A DNA stretch of 64,000 bases from Verrucomicrobiales bacterium (GTDB lineage Bacteria > Verrucomicrobiota > Verrucomicrobiia > Limisphaerales > CAIMTB01): positions 19,898 to 83,897 of the forward strand of contig JAEUHG010000120.1 of the NCBI GenBank assembly GCA_016795425.1, given 5' to 3'. Within the stretch, counting starts at the first letter, position 1. Every line of letters starts with the position of its first letter. Made by a program: the position numbers and the translations under genes. This document shows, in pieces, positions 1 through 15,000 of this stretch. A model generated the notes under the pieces. It saw nothing but the letters and a program-made list of their open reading frames with translations, ran no database searches and was not told the DNA's origin.

Positions 1-3000
1 GACGGTGCCCGGCAGGAGCAGACCTTGGGGTTCGCCGGTTTGGAGGTTTCGCCCTCGGAGAGTCAGCCCGGTATCGGGATCGATCGCCCTCAGAAGCCAG
101 GTGGCCAATCCGGTTTCGACATCGACGCCGGCCGTGACCTGGACCACGTAGCCGAGGGTATCGGAGAAGTCGAATTCGCCGGTGAAGGAGGCGCGGTCCG
201 GCAGAGCCAACGTCAGCGAACCAATTTGGATGTCACTCAACCGGAAGGTGCGCGCGTCGAGATTGGCGTCGAGTTGTTGGAGAATCCGGATCTCGTTGAC
301 GGCGTCGGTGACACTGCTGGACGGCTCGAACCGGATGGAATAGGGCAGACCGAGACTTCCAGGAATGAGGTTGGAGTCGCCGAATCCGGACGGGCCAATC
401 ATTCGAACCAATCGCGACCGCTCGCCGGTCAAGCCAAAGAGATCATCCAATGGCGAACCGGCCGGCCCGGCGGATTCGGAGCCGGCACTATCGACCAGGT
501 CCGACACGCCCACCTGGATGATGAAGGCCTCGAAACGGGTTTCGGTGCCCGTGCCCAAATCGAATGGCGCGCGATCGGGGATGTCGGCGGAGCCTAGGAC
601 GCCCGGCTGATCGCCAGCCCAGGTTCTCAGCAGGGCAAACCAAGCCTGCAGGTTGCCGGCGGCGACAACAGGTTCGCCGGCGTCACCCCCCAGGAGTCCG
701 GCGGCGAACACGGCCATGAGACTGGTGAACTGCGGTGCCTCACGGACCTCCGGCGGCAGATCTTCAGCCCGCAATTGCCCGGTGGCGGCAAGCGCCGAGA
801 GATAAAGGCTGGTAAAGGACGCGGCATCTGAGGCGGCCACGCGCAGCGACTGGGGCGCGGTATCATCGGCGAGAATGGCGCTGCGCAGCGATGCGGCCTT
901 GTCGGTCTGATAGGCCACATACTCTGCCGGCGTCATGGCCGTCACCGTGGCGAAGATGTAGAATTTGAAGGCGAGATCCTCGAGCTCAAACGCAGCCATC
1001 TCCTCGAAGAATCTCGGGTTCTCCTTCAGAATGGCGTTCAGTTCCGGATACACCTCGGCCAGGAAAGAAACGGCCGCGAAACCCTGGTTGTGCAGATCGA
1101 AGGCAAAACCTTCCGCGATCAGGATCCCGTTCTTGTTGATCACCGGGTCGAGTTCAGCCCACGGAACGTTGTCGAGATCCGGTGCTCCCACCAGGTTGGT
1201 GGTGAACCGCAGGCGTATGCCCTTGGAAAGTTCCCCGCCTCCGATCGGTTGGCCTGCCAGCAACGATTGATTGGGGAGATTCGGAACGCCGAACGAGATG
1301 TGGGCGTAGGGCGTGTCGACATTGGTCAGACTGAGCAGACCGACCTGGTAGAGCGCGGGAGAAGTGCCTGTGCGCGACACCGGAATCTCACTGGGGCCGC
1401 CCAGGCCAACCGTGACATCCAGCGCCTTTGCACCCTCGATCAAGAAGCGGTAGGGAACCACGGCCGTCGCGCCGTTGGGGTTGGTGACCTGGACGTCGTA
1501 CAGGCCGCGTGGGGCGTCGCGCAGGTCGAAGGTCGCGAGGATCGTGGTAGCGTCGATCACGCGATAGCTCACCGGGGCGAACTCGGCGAACTGGGGTCGG
1601 ATCAACTTGACGGTGGCACTGGGGTCGAACTTGGCACCGGTCACCGTCATCGTGACGTACCGACCGTCGCCACCGGTGTCCGGCGTCACGTTGGAAATCC
1701 CGAACGGCACCAGACTGGCGGTGAGTTTGATGGGTACGTTGACGAACCTTGGCGGGACGTCGGCGCCGAGGGAAGCATCCCGGAAGTTGCGAACCCGTAC
1801 GTAATAGACGCCACCTTGGGTTCGCCCAACGAGCGCGGTTTGGTCCCCCTGAAGGGCGCCCGGGAAGGCGGCATCGAAATCGCGGGAACTCGGCAATCCC
1901 TCGTAACGCACGTAGAGCTCGTTCGCCAGTCCATCGTTCTGACTGTCGAGCACCACCCGAAGGGTTTCGCCGGCGGGGACCTCAACGCGGAAGAGCAAGT
2001 CCTCGCCATCGGAGAGCAGATCGTTGAACGGAACCCCCAGCTGAAGCGACGGCACGGTCACCGCGATGGTGTCGGCGGAGGCCGTCGTGTTGTTGCGGTT
2101 GTTTTCGCCCTCGTAGATGTCGTCGAAGATGTCCGTGCGGACGATGACTCGGTAGTTGTCAGGCAGAGCCACGGGCATCTGCACCGTGGCGGAGAAGGTG
2201 TAGCTTTCGCCGGGAGCGAGGGTGCGGGGAGCAAAATCCTGGTTGATGATGAGGCGATCGCCCAGATCCCAGATGGCGTTCCTCGAAAGAAAGGCGGCGT
2301 CAGCCCAACGCCCGCTGGCGGGTTCCACGCCCCGATTGGTCACGCGCCAGGTGAACGTCACCACCTCGCCCGGCCGGGCCTGACTGGGAACATTGACGGT
2401 TTCGACCTGAAGATCCGAAGGCGGCGGCAAGTCGATCAGCATCGGCAGGGCGGTCGCGCTGCTGTTATTCCCCTCGGCGGCGCCCTCAAAAACGACGCCC
2501 CGAGGTCGAAGGCCATCCGGAACGTCGGTCAGCACCATGATGTAGTAGGCCCCCAGAATTCCCCGCGGGAGATTATAGGTCGCCGTCACCGTATAACTGC
2601 CGTCGGCGGCCAGCACGCCGACGTGTTTGACCAGGCTGACGTAATGATCGCCGCGGGCGTCAAGGTATTGGTCACGCGACAGGTAGATGGAGTCGCGCCA
2701 CTCCGACTGACGATCGGGTACGGCTCCGGTGCCTGCGTTTTTGATAGTGTACGTCACCTGGAATTCGCGACCCGCGAAGACGCGATCGGGGCCGAGAACC
2801 TGAACGACTTGCAGGTCCGGCGGATTGACCGGAGTGACCACGAGCGGCGTGGTGGCGGAATTGTTGGTTTCGTCGCGATACTCCAGCACCGTGCCGTTGC
2901 CGCCGCCGCCAAGTCGCGGCGGCCCTTTCGCCTCCGGATAAGGCAACGGCACCCCGCCGAAGGAGGGCGGGCCGAATGGGGCATCGGCGAAGGCGACGAG

Positions 3001-6000
3001 GTGGAAATTGCCGGAGAAATTGTCGGGCAACTGGACCTCGCCGGTCACGGTGTAGGACTCGCCGGGAGCCAGGGCCCCCCGATGAGTGAAGCTGCCCAGC
3101 AACGCGTCGTACAGGTCCAGCGACTGATCGATGGAGATGTAGACCCGGTCGACCCAAATGTCCGACCGCGTGGCTCGCGTTCCGGCATTGCGGACCGTGA
3201 AGGTCACATCGACGAACCCGCCCGAACTCGAGGTGGTGGGTACGATGGAGAAGCTGGTGACTCGCAGATCGGCTTCCCGGTAGATCACGTCAATCGGCGA
3301 GGAACTGCTCACGTTGTTGCGGCGATCCGGCTGTTCCCAAACTGCGTCCCGGAACTGTTCGGGCCAGTCGGGAAAGGCGCCTTCCCCGGGCGCGGCGAAC
3401 GATGGACCGAATCGGCCGATGGTAGTGGAGGTGAAGACGTGGATATACCATTTGCCATCCACGCCCGCCGGAACTGCAACTTTCGTGGACGCGGTATAAG
3501 TGGCTCCCGGTGCAAGCGGCGAGGTTTGTACGTGCACCACCGAACCGACCAACGCGGCACGGTCGACAATGAAGGTTGGATCGGGCGAAACGAAAACGTA
3601 GTCGGTCCAACGTTCCGTCCCCTTCCAGACCGCGTGCGCCCCCTGATTGCGCACCGTCCACGTCACATCGATCAACTCGCCGGAGAACGAGGAGGTCGGG
3701 ACCACAATCGACGTCACGACCAGGTCTGCGGGAATGTCAGTGACGGTGCTGGTGGTGGCTCGCGTGTTGTTGGAGGTCAATCCGCGCTCGAAAACCAGTT
3801 TGGGGCCCGACTGACCGTCGCCGGTCAGGATGCGGAGGATGTCGTTGCGCGAGAGATTATCGAGATCCGCGCCGCGCACCTCGGCCAGCGGTTTGCCGAG
3901 ACGTGCCTCGGCCCGCGCGATGATATCGGCGATTTGCGCGAGCAATGAATCATCCGCCGTAGCGACTTTGTTGGGTTCGGCATTGGTCTCGACGACGAAG
4001 TACTTGCCCTTGGCCGACGGAGGCAGCGTGAAGGTGACGGTCTCGGTATAGGACTGGCCGATCTCGAGGACTCCGAAATGCGGAACGCCGAACACCAAGG
4101 TCGCGTTTTTCAGGGTCCCATCGTCGGAGAGGTAAATAAGTTCGGCCCAGCGATCGACGTCAGTGCGGGCGGCACCCTTGTTGGCGACGGTGTAACTGAT
4201 CGTGACTTCATCGCCGCCACGGGCCGTCGGTGGGGCGACCACATTGGTCACTTCCAGGTCCGCCGGCGGAGTTGGAACGATGGTGATGGGCGTCGCCCTG
4301 AGATTGCTGCTCTCCAGATCGTTCGGAATGGCCGGGTTTAGATTGGCGTCGAAAGCGAGTTCGAACACCGAGTTGCCGCTATCGGCCCAAACCACCAGGT
4401 AGTAGAGGCCGCCCTGGGCGAGCAGTGGGACATTGACGTTGGTGGTGACCTCGTAGAACTCGCCGATCTCCAGAGCGCCGTTGTGGCCGACGGATCCCAG
4501 CAGGACATCGCCCATCTTGCCGGGCCGGCGATTCGGTTCGGTGACCAGCCAAATGCTGTCGGACCACCCGGCAGGCCGAGTCACACCGGCACCGAGATTG
4601 GCGACGCGATAACGCACCGAAATGGTGCTGCCGTCGAAGGTGTCGAGGGGGCCGGCGACACTCTGCACCACCAAATCCGGAGGCGGGACGGGGGTGACGT
4701 TGACGAACAAGGGCGCCGAGTTCGAATTATCGATCTCACCCAAGACCTGGGCCTGGGCATTGCGACCCTGGAATTCATCGACCTGCCGTCCACCGTCGGC
4801 GACGACGACGATAAAGTACTCGCCAGCCGCCTCCCGCTTGATCGTAAAGGTAGCGCGGGTGGTATAGGCAGCACCGGGTTCGAGCGCGCTGCCATTCGGG
4901 AGGGCACCCAGGAGAATGCCCCCGGGCTGGTTGTTGTTGGAGAGATAGACGTAATCGACCCACCGCGAACCGCCCGTCGGTGTGGCGGCGGACCCGTTAT
5001 TATTCACAGTGAACTCGACGTCGATGACCCCGCCGCTGGTGACCTGCACCGGTGCGACGACCTGGGAGACCTGAAGATTGGGACGGGCGCGGAGCCCGAC
5101 GACCGTGGCGACCTCGGCGAAAGCGAGGTTGTTCGATTCGTTATCCTCGGCCACTTCGCCGCCGTTGGACGCGCTGACATCATCCGTCCGCACGAATACC
5201 CGGTAGACCCCTTGGATGTGTATCGGAACCGTCAGACGCTCGGTGCGGGTGTAGGACCGGCCGGCGTCAAGGATTTGGGCCTGGCGGAACGTGCCCAACT
5301 GAATCGCCTGGGAGAAGTTGCCGTTGGGCGCGAGATAGATGGCGTCCACCCACGATCCACTCACCGCGTCGCCGGAGGCATCGACATTGCGAACTGTCCA
5401 AGTGACATCGATCTGTTCGCCATCGGTGATGGTGGCTGGCCCCAAAACGGATTCGACCGTCAGATCGCCGGTTGGAGGCGCCACATAGGTAACCGTGATG
5501 GGCTCCGACCGGCGGGAATTGTTGTCGGTATAGATAAATTCGAACGGGCCGCCCGTTCGCACGAAGACGTAGTAAGTGCCGGCACGAGTGTCCAGGGGCA
5601 GGTTGATCTCCATGGACGCGGTATAACTGCCACCCAAGGCGAGGGCGCCGAAGTGGGTGAGCGACCCGATCTCGCGCAAGTCGCGACCGTCGGGCGTGGA
5701 AGACAGGAACACGCGATCCGACCAACTCGAATCATCCGTTGGCCCAATGCCGTTGGGTGAAATGTTGGAGACGATCCAGTTGACCCGTACAGGCGTGCCG
5801 TTCTGATATCCGAGCGAGGCATCGAGAGACTGCAACCCAACCGTATCCACCACCAGGTCGGCGTAGGGCGTTCGGACCACATCCACGGGCGACTTGCTGC
5901 CGACATTGCTGTGGGCGTTGGTATGCTCGAAGACCCCATCGGTGGTGTCGGTTTCCACGAAGAGCGTAAACCGGCCCTGCAACGCCGCCGGCAGCTGGAG

Positions 6001-9000
6001 AATGCGCGTCTCGGTGTAGGACTCTCCCACCGGCACCAACCCGGTGTGGAGGAAGGTGCCAAGCACCAAATCATCGCGGTTACCGAGAATGGCATCGGTC
6101 GAGAGCACCACCCGATCCGTCCAGGAGTCCACTGCGCCGGTACCCGTGCCCCGGTTGGTGACCACCCAGGACACCGTGAGATCCACCGGATCGCCGACCA
6201 GCAGGGCCTGCGAAGTCACGCTGGTGACTTCGAGGTCGGCATACGGTTGCAGAGCCACAGCGATCGGCGCGGACACACCCAGGTTGTTGGCTTCGCCAAC
6301 GCCTTCCTGCACCTGATTCGTCGCGTCCGCCGAAACCAGTACCCGGTAATTGCCTTCGAGACCCTTGGGCAGGCGAACCCGCAAGGAACCCTGGTAGGTT
6401 TGAGACGGGTTCAGCGACACGGTTCGGGTCCATTCACCCAACAGAAGGTCGTCCGCCGAAAGGGTTTCGTCCTTCGACAAGTAGAGCCGATCGGGTGCGG
6501 TTCGTTGGATCGGACCAGTTCCGGCATTTCGGCCCACCCAGGCGAGGTCGATTTCAGTATCCGACTGCGAGACGCCGGGGGCTGTCACGCTGTCGACCAC
6601 CAAGTCCGGGTGCACGAGGGAAACCACCACGTTGCCGGCTAACCGGTTGTTCCCTTCGCCACCGCGCTCGAAAAGGACGTTCTCCGCGTCGGTGATCACC
6701 ACCAGATAGAATTGCCCGTCTGCTTCGGCCGGAACCGGCACGGTCTCAATCCGCGTGTAATCTCGTTCGGCATCGAAATTGTCGCGACGGACAAACGAGC
6801 CGAGCAATTTCAGCGCGCCCACCGGAGCATCGGGCGAAGTGCTGTAATACACCCGATCCACCCACGGCGCCGCCGCGGCCACCGTACCGAGGTTCCGTAC
6901 GGTCCAGGAAATGTCCATCGACTCCCCGAGGACCACGGTGGCCGGACCGGCGACCGAGATCACGGCAAGATCCGGGGTCGGCTCCAGAGCGACAACCAGC
7001 GGCGTGGCACTGCGGAGCACGTTGTTGGTTTCCCCACCCGGTTCCACGACCTGCGCGAGGGCATCCGTGACGACGAGCACCGAATAGGTTCCCGCCTCGA
7101 GTGACTGTGGCAGGGTGATGTTTTGTGTGACGGAATAACGACCTCCCGCAGCGAGGGCTTCGGTGCGCGAGACCGATGCCAGAAGGATGTCATCCGCACC
7201 GAAGCTCTCGTCCCGCGAAAGGTAGACACGGTCCAGCCACGCCGACTGCACGGTAGCTATTCCACCGCGATTCTGAATGGTCCAGGACACCGCGATGTCC
7301 AGCCCGGTTCGACCGGAGGCCGGGCTGGTGGCATTTTCGACGACCAAATCCACCGGCGGCGGACCGATAACCACATTGAACGGCGCCGAAACGGTGTTGG
7401 TCTCGCTGGACTCGACAATGCGCTCGGGATTGAAGTCGACCCAGACAAAGGCGGTCACCTGGCCTTCGAATTGGATGGGCACCGTGACATCCAGGGTCCG
7501 ATCCACGAAGGCCCCGGGCGCCAAGCCGTCAGTGGCGTTCACAGTGCCGACTATCACCACGCTATTTGAAGGTCCGGTGGGATTGCCGGTCACCGAAAGA
7601 ATCACGGTCTCGGTCCACGGCGCTTCGACGCGCACGTTGCCGACGTTGCTGGTCCGCCAAGTGAGGCGGATGACTTGGCCGGGCTGAGCAGTGGCCGGGA
7701 CTGTCAGATTGGTGGGAACAAGATCAGGCAAGACCACGCGCCACGTCCCACGGTAACCGTCGCTCGACTCCCCATTGATCCCATCGGCGTCCTGATCCAT
7801 GGCGTTTCCGAGGACGTCCGTGATGGCGGGCCCTACCTCAATGGCGTAATCGCCGTGAGCCGATTGGGATGGGAAGGTAACCCGGTAGGTGGTCGCATCG
7901 ATGCGGGCCACGGCCAGGCCAGCGACGTTTCCGCCGGGGCCCGAAACCGTCAGGTCAGCGGCGGAGAATGAGTTCGGCAGAATCGCCTCGCTGAACACGA
8001 TATCGACCTGACGCACGGCGGCGTTCACCTCTCCCGAAGGAGTCAACGTGACCACGCGCGGCCCAGTGGCATCGATGACGAAGCTCCCACGGTACCCATC
8101 CTCCGTGGCTTCACCGGCGACGCCATCGGCATCTTGATCCATCAGTTTGCCGCCGGCATCGGTGATGTTGGGGCCAACAACAAAATTATAAGTACCACTC
8201 AGGTTCTGCGATGCGAAGCTGAGGCGATAGGTGGCGGTCGTGCCGCCCACCAACTGAATGCCGGTCACCGCGATCGCACCCGCCGGCCCGGTCAATTGCA
8301 CATCTGCGTCGGTAAAACTGGTCAGGGCCAACGGCTCGCTGAACACGAGGTCGAGCGAACTGACGCCGCCTGCGACGGTTTCTCTTGGGGTATGCTCACG
8401 AACTCGCGGGCTGACATTCTCGACCCGAATGACGGCTTCAAACCGATCCTCCGGCTCGCCGCTGTTGACATCCCCATCCTGATTCAACGCATTGCCGGCG
8501 ACATCCTCGATGCCGGGCCCAATCCAGACCTGATAATCCGCCTCGGCTGTCACCGGCTCCACGTTGATCCGGTAGATGTTTGGCGACTGCGTCTCGACCG
8601 ACAAAATGCGTGCGGTAACCAGCGGTCCGAAGATTCGGACGTCGCCCGTGTCGAAGCTTCCAGGGCGAACCGCGCCCGAGAACGTGACGTCGAGTTGCGT
8701 TAGGGCGCCGTTCACCACCGGGCTTGGCGAGATCGACAGAATTCGAAATGGCTTGCGGTCCATGACGAATTGGCCGCGGTACACATCCTGAACCAGTTCG
8801 CCGTTGATCCCGTCGCCATCCTGATCCAGCCGATTACCAGCGGCGTCACTGGGCGAGGCGGCCACCTGGACGAGGTAGGTACCGTTGTCCGAGATCGGTT
8901 GGAAATGGACGAGGAATCGGGTGGCGACCAAGCCGACTGAACCGGCGGGTCGACTTGCCGGCGCGACCGCATCGGAGCGCACCGCTAGACCTCCATTGCT

Positions 9001-12000
9001 GGCATCGCCTACCAACCGGAAATTGGAGTTGAACGCTTCTTGTTTGCCTTGGGCAGCGTACATCTCTACGCCGTAAGGCCCCGAAGTGTTGTAATACAAC
9101 AATCGCAGGTCGTATTCGCCCGCGGCCGGGAAGGTCCAGGTCGCCAGGGTACTACCTAATGCTCGGGGGCTGGCGAATTCCGTCGTGTTGCTGCCCACGG
9201 TCAGGCGGAAACCATCGTCACTCGAAACTCCGAAGGTCCAATCGCCGGCCGCGGGGATGGTGACGCGAGCGGTCGCCTCAACCACCATGCCGTCGGGCGA
9301 CGGTCCGTCGTCGAGTCCCGGAGTCAGAAGATTAAGCGTGGAGAACGATCCGTCGTAACCGAAATTGATCACCGAAGTGTTCGCCCACACCAAACGTGAC
9401 TGCTGCGATGGTGTGTCGAGAACTTCCTGAGCAATGTTGACGTCGGAGACGCCGCGATTCGCGAACACGGCCCGGACGGCGAACCCTGCGCCGTCGAAGT
9501 TCTCCACCCTCGGGGGATAAATCACGGTGGCCTGCGGGTTGAGGGGCACGACGGAATAAATCGGAATGCCGGAAGCCGCCGCCCGGGCGGAGCTCACGGC
9601 CAGACCTCCACTCGCGACATCGCCGATCACTCTAAAATCACTCGAGAAAGCGGTCTGCGCGCCGGGAGCCGCCGAAACCTCGAGGGCTTCCGGGAGGCCG
9701 CCGTTGTAATGCAGCACTTCCAGTTCGTAGGTGCCGGCAGTGGCGAAATTCACCACCAACAAGTCCGGAGTGGTCGACGCGCCACGTCCACCGTCGAACA
9801 GGGCTTGTGCCCCGTTGATGCGCAACCGGAAGCCGTCGTCGCTGGAAATGGCAAACGTCCAATCCCCGGCCGTGGGAATGGTCACGGTGCCTTTGAACAC
9901 CGACACCACATTATTCGACGCGATGGCAAAAGCCCCGGGACTGCCGCCAAAATTCCCACCCGCCCACAAATCCAAATTCGGCGTATTCGCCGACGCCACC
10001 TGCGTCCAATTACCTGCCAATGTCTGGAGCGCCGCCTCCAACGAAGCGAGACTCAACCGCGATAGATAGGAGGTGACATTAAACCCGGCGAACGGGCTGG
10101 TGTCCTGTTGCCCAAGAAGAATTCGGATATCCGCCGGACTGAGCGAGCTGACCGCAATGGGCTCATCGAACTCCAGAATCAGACTCTGGAGGGCTTGGTC
10201 GACGGAACCGCTGGGGGTCTGAGCCACGATCCGCGGGCCGGTGGTATCGACGGTCACCAACGCCACGTAGGCGTCCTCGCCCGTCTCGCCATCGCGACCG
10301 TCACCGTCCTGGTCCATGCGGATGCCGGCGGGGTTGGCGATGCCCGGTCCCACCCGGATTTGATACAGGCCCGCCCGAGTCAGGGGCGTGGCGAAACTGA
10401 TGCGATAGGTGGAGAGGCTAAGCAGGGAGATGGTGAAGGAGGACACCGACTGCGGCCCGGAAACCGCGATATCATCCGGCCCAAACGTCGCCAGATCGAT
10501 CGCCTCCGAGAACACGACATCAATGCTCGAGAGACCCGAACCGCTCAAGAGAGGCACTGAGCTTCGGATCGACGGTCCCGATCCAGGCAAGACGGGGCGT
10601 GCCGCGAGCGCGCCAGTATAGTCAACCCAATCACTCACCGCGAGACCGGCGGGGTTGTTGTTCTGGCGTCCGTCGACGGCGGAGGCGTCATTGGGCCCGC
10701 CGGCGTCACCCCACCAATTGCCTACGAAGTTGGCGTTATCAAAGGAGGTGCCCTGGTTCTGCGCGGCGTTACCGGAAATCGCCGCGAACGCCGACCCTGT
10801 GACCACCGCCGAACCGGCCCGGGCGACCAACACGCCGGTGGGTGCCGATGCAAAGGTGCTCGTCGTGACATTGACGCTGCCGCTGGTCACGGAGAGGGCG
10901 GCATCCCCGAGATTACTCACCAAACTGCCGGTCATCGTCAGGTTCTGGCCGTTGGACACCCGTATGCCGATTCCCGCGCCCTGCGTGATCCGACTGTTGC
11001 GAATCGTGATGTCGGCGCCAGTCACATCGATGAGCGGTCGGCGATCGCCATTGCGAGGCGCCGTTTCGCCGCCATAGCGAAGCTCGACGTACTCCAGCAC
11101 CGAATTCGTGGACCCACCTTCGAAATAGAGCGTCTCCCAATCACCGGGGAGCGGGATCGAGAGCGAGCCGTCGACATTGGCATCGCCTCCGGCGACGTCG
11201 TCCCGAAGGCTGGTAAAGACAATCGGCTGCGCGACGGTGCCAACGGCCTGAATCACACCGCTCGCCGCGATATAGGCGGCGTCGGCGACCTTGACGACGG
11301 TGCCCGGCGCAATGGTCAGCGTGGTTCCAGTTCCGACCCGCATGTTGTCGCCGAGCCAGATGGGCAAGGACCCGTAGTTCCATTGGCGATCGGCACCGAG
11401 TGTGCCGCCTCCGACATAAATTGCGGCCCGACCAGTGCCAATCGCGGTGTAATTGCGGACGACAGGGTCCGCTGCGAGATCCAGAACCAGCGGGAACCCA
11501 CCCGCCTGCCGCACTTCGACGGTATCCAGAACGGGTTTGGCATCCCCGTGCACGTAGATGCCATGCGAAAAGGCCTCGGTGATCAGGAGATTCCGGAAGG
11601 TGGGATTGAGGCCAGAGGCAATATCGATGGCATTGCGTCCGTCGTTGTTCCCCGGCGCCGTCATGCCCAGGTACCGCACCTCCACGTGATCCAGAACGGA
11701 GGCACTGGATCCATTTTCGAAGTAAATCCCTTCCCACGACCCTCGATCGGGCACGTTTGCTTGGCCGTTGGCGTTGGTATCACCCCCGACCGCGTCATCA
11801 CGAATCGAAGTGAAGAGGATGGGGCGATCAACCGTTCCGGCGGCCTGGAGGTTGCCGTTAATCGCAATATAGGCCGCGTCGGCGACCTTGATCGAGGTTC
11901 CAGGCGCGATGGTCAGGCGCGCATTGGCGGCGAGGCGCAGGTTGTCACCCAGCCAGATGGGGAGTGCGCCGTAATTCCAAGTGCGATCGGCGTCGAGCGT

Positions 12001-15000
12001 TCCTCCACCAATATAAATTGCGTTATTGCGATTCTCGGAGCCGGTGAACTCTTCGATGACCGGACTGGCAGGCAGATCCAGGACCAGCGGGAAGCCCAGA
12101 TTATCGACGCCACTGACCCGACGGAGGATCGGACTGGAATTCCCATGGACCCAAATCGCATGCGAAAAGGCCCGGAGGATTCGCACGTCTTCCAGGACCG
12201 GACTCAGTCCTGCGGCGATGTCGATCGCATTGCGGGCGTCGTTGTTGCCGGGCGCCGTGGTGCCGGCATAGCGGACTTCGGTGTGGCGAAGGACGGAATC
12301 CGAAGACCCAGCTTCAAAATAGAGGGCCTCCCAATCGCCACGCCCCGGCCCCGTGGTCTCGGTGCTTCCGTTATGGAAGGTGTCGCCGCCAACCGAATCG
12401 TCGTTGCGAGAGGTGATCACGACCTTGGCGTCGGCGGTGCCTTCGGCGAGCAATTTACCGTTCACCGCAAGCCAGGCTCCCGGATCCATCTTGAGAACGA
12501 CCCCCGGACCGAGGCGAAGGGTGATATCCGCGGCGACTCGGAGGTTGCCGGTCAGGACGACCGGCATGCTGGTGATTGCCCAGTTTCGGGAGGTCGAAAG
12601 CGTCCCGCCATCGATCCAGAGACCCTCGGTCTTGTTATTGGACGCCGTGATCCCGTTAAGCACCGGGTTGGCGGCCAGGTTCATATAGATGGGCACGCCA
12701 CCGGATCGCTGCACATCGATGTTCTCCAGGGTGGGTGTGGCGTCCTCGATGCGGATCGAGTTCGAGGCGGTGTCTCGGACCCGAACGTTTTTCAGGGAAA
12801 TATTGGCGCCAGCGCGAATCTCGATGCCAGGTCGGACGTCGTTGTTTCCGGGTGCGGTCATCCCGGCGTAGCGGAGCTCAAAATTCTGAATGACCGAGCC
12901 AGCGCCCGAATCCTGGATGTAGAGGGATTCCCAATCGCCCGGCTTGGCCTCGGCCGCACCTTCGGACCCGTCATGGGAGATGTCACCACCAGCGGTATCG
13001 TCCTTCCAGGAGGTGAAAACCACCGGGGCTTCAGGGGTGCCTTGAATGCTAAGTGTGGAGCGCACCCAGATATAGCCACCCGGGTTCACCTTCACGACCA
13101 CTCCCGGACCGATGGTTAACGGAGCGTCGATGACGAAGTTGGAGTTACTGTTAAGGACATACGGAATCCCAAAATCGTTCCAGGTCCGCGCGTCCAGCAT
13201 GGTTCCGCCGTCGATCCAGATTCCTTCGGCCTCATTATTGGAGGCACTGAGGTTCTCGAAGACCGGGATGGCCGAGAGCCCAAGATAGAACGGGACCCCC
13301 TTGGCGCGCTGAACGTCGACGTTGCGCAGACTGGGCGAACCGGTATCCACCCGAATTGCGTTGGAGGCGGCATCGAGAACCCGAAGACCGTCGAACTTCG
13401 GGGTCACGCCCTGCTGGAGCCAGACCGCGGGTCGAACGTCGTTATTGCCAGGCGCCGTCATTCCGGCGAAACGAACCTCCAGATTCTGGATCACCGAATC
13501 ACTGGATCCGGTAAAAAAGCTCAAGGTCTCCCAATCTCCCGCCTTCGGAGCCGTGCCCTCGACATTACCGTCATGAAGAGTATCGCCTCCCACCGAATCG
13601 TCCTGCCGGGACGTTAGGACAACCGGGGCTTGCGCCGTACCCAGAACGGTCAGTTTGGATTGAACCGCCACGATGGCTCCTGGAGCCAACTTCACCACCA
13701 CTCCGGGCCCCAAGGTCAGCGGCGCCTGGATTCCCAGATTCGTGCCGGTCGTTAGGAGATAAGGGATGCCGACGTAGGTCCAGGACCGCTCTTCGACGAG
13801 ATTCCCGCCATCAATCCAAATGCCCTCGTTCCCATTGTCGGACGAACTGAGGTTTCGCAGGGTCGGGTTGGCCGACAGAGTCAGGTAGAAGGGTACGCCG
13901 GCCGCCCGCTGCACGTTGGCGTCCTGCAACAACGGAGAACCGCTCTCCACCCGGATGGCGTTCTGAGCGACGTCGCGAACCTTCAGTCCTTCGAACCTGG
14001 GCGAGACGCCCTGCTGAATAAGGATCGCCGGGCGAAGGTCGCGATTGCCACGGGCGGTCATGCCCGCGAACCGGACTTCCAGATTTTGAACCACGGACTC
14101 CCCGGAACCGGCAAAGAAGCCGAGGGTCTCCCAGTCGCCCCTGGTCGGGGCAGCTGGGCCCTCGTTTCCGTCATGGAGGGAGTCACCGCCGACGGTATCG
14201 TCGAAGCGGGAGGTCAGAATGACCGGGGCATTGGCAGTACCCAGAACGGTCAACTTCGATTGGACCGAGAAGTTGGCACCCGGAGCCAGCTTCACCACAA
14301 CCCCAGGCCCGATAGTCAGAGGAGCCTGGACGTTGAGGTTCGAATTGTTCGTGAAGAGGTATGGCAGGCCCGCGAAGGTCCAGGACCTCGCGGAACTCAG
14401 CACCCCGCCATCCAGCCAGATCCCTTCGCTGCCATTGGATGAGGCGGTCAGTCCTTCCAACACTGGATCCGCATCCAAGGTGAAATAGAAGGGAACGCCG
14501 CCAGCCCGCTGAACATCAACCCGTCGAAGCACCGGCGATCCGGAGGTGACCCGGACCGTATTGCCGGCAACGTCCCGGATGCGGACGTCTTGCAGGGTCG
14601 GCGACGCTCCTTGTTGGATGAGGACAGCATCTCGAAGGTCGTTATTCCCCGGGGCCGTCATTCCGGCATACCGAATCTCGACGTTCTCCAGGACCGACCC
14701 ACTGGAACCGGCGTGAAAGATCAGCGACTCCCAATCACCGGCGGCCGCCACTGAAGTTCCTTCCCCGGAGATGTCCTCCCCGACCGAATCATCCCTGGCG
14801 GCGGTGAAGATGATCGGGGCGGCCGCTGTTCCGCGCGCCAACAAGGTGCCCCCGATGACATTAAGGATCGCCCCTCGGGCGACCTTGACCACCGTGCCGG
14901 GCTCGATGGTCAGCACTGCACCCGACTGAATATTGATATCCCCGGTGATACTAATGGTTCCCGACCAGGTCGTATTGCTTTCAATAAGACCCCCGATGGT

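Noticed and set aside
1090..3948. 952-codon open frame on the plus strand
   Set aside because: It is the exact antisense of the CARDB array, arising because GC-rich codon periodicity leaves the opposite frame open. The minus strand gives clear repeated CARDB domains.
11383..13119. 578-codon open frame on the plus strand
   Set aside because: Antisense to the beta-helix repeats of the giant gene; its apparent repeats are shadows of those units.
10740..14940. Regular repeats considered as a CRISPR array or minisatellite
   Set aside because: The unit is 600 bp, in frame and protein-coding, far too long for CRISPR repeats.
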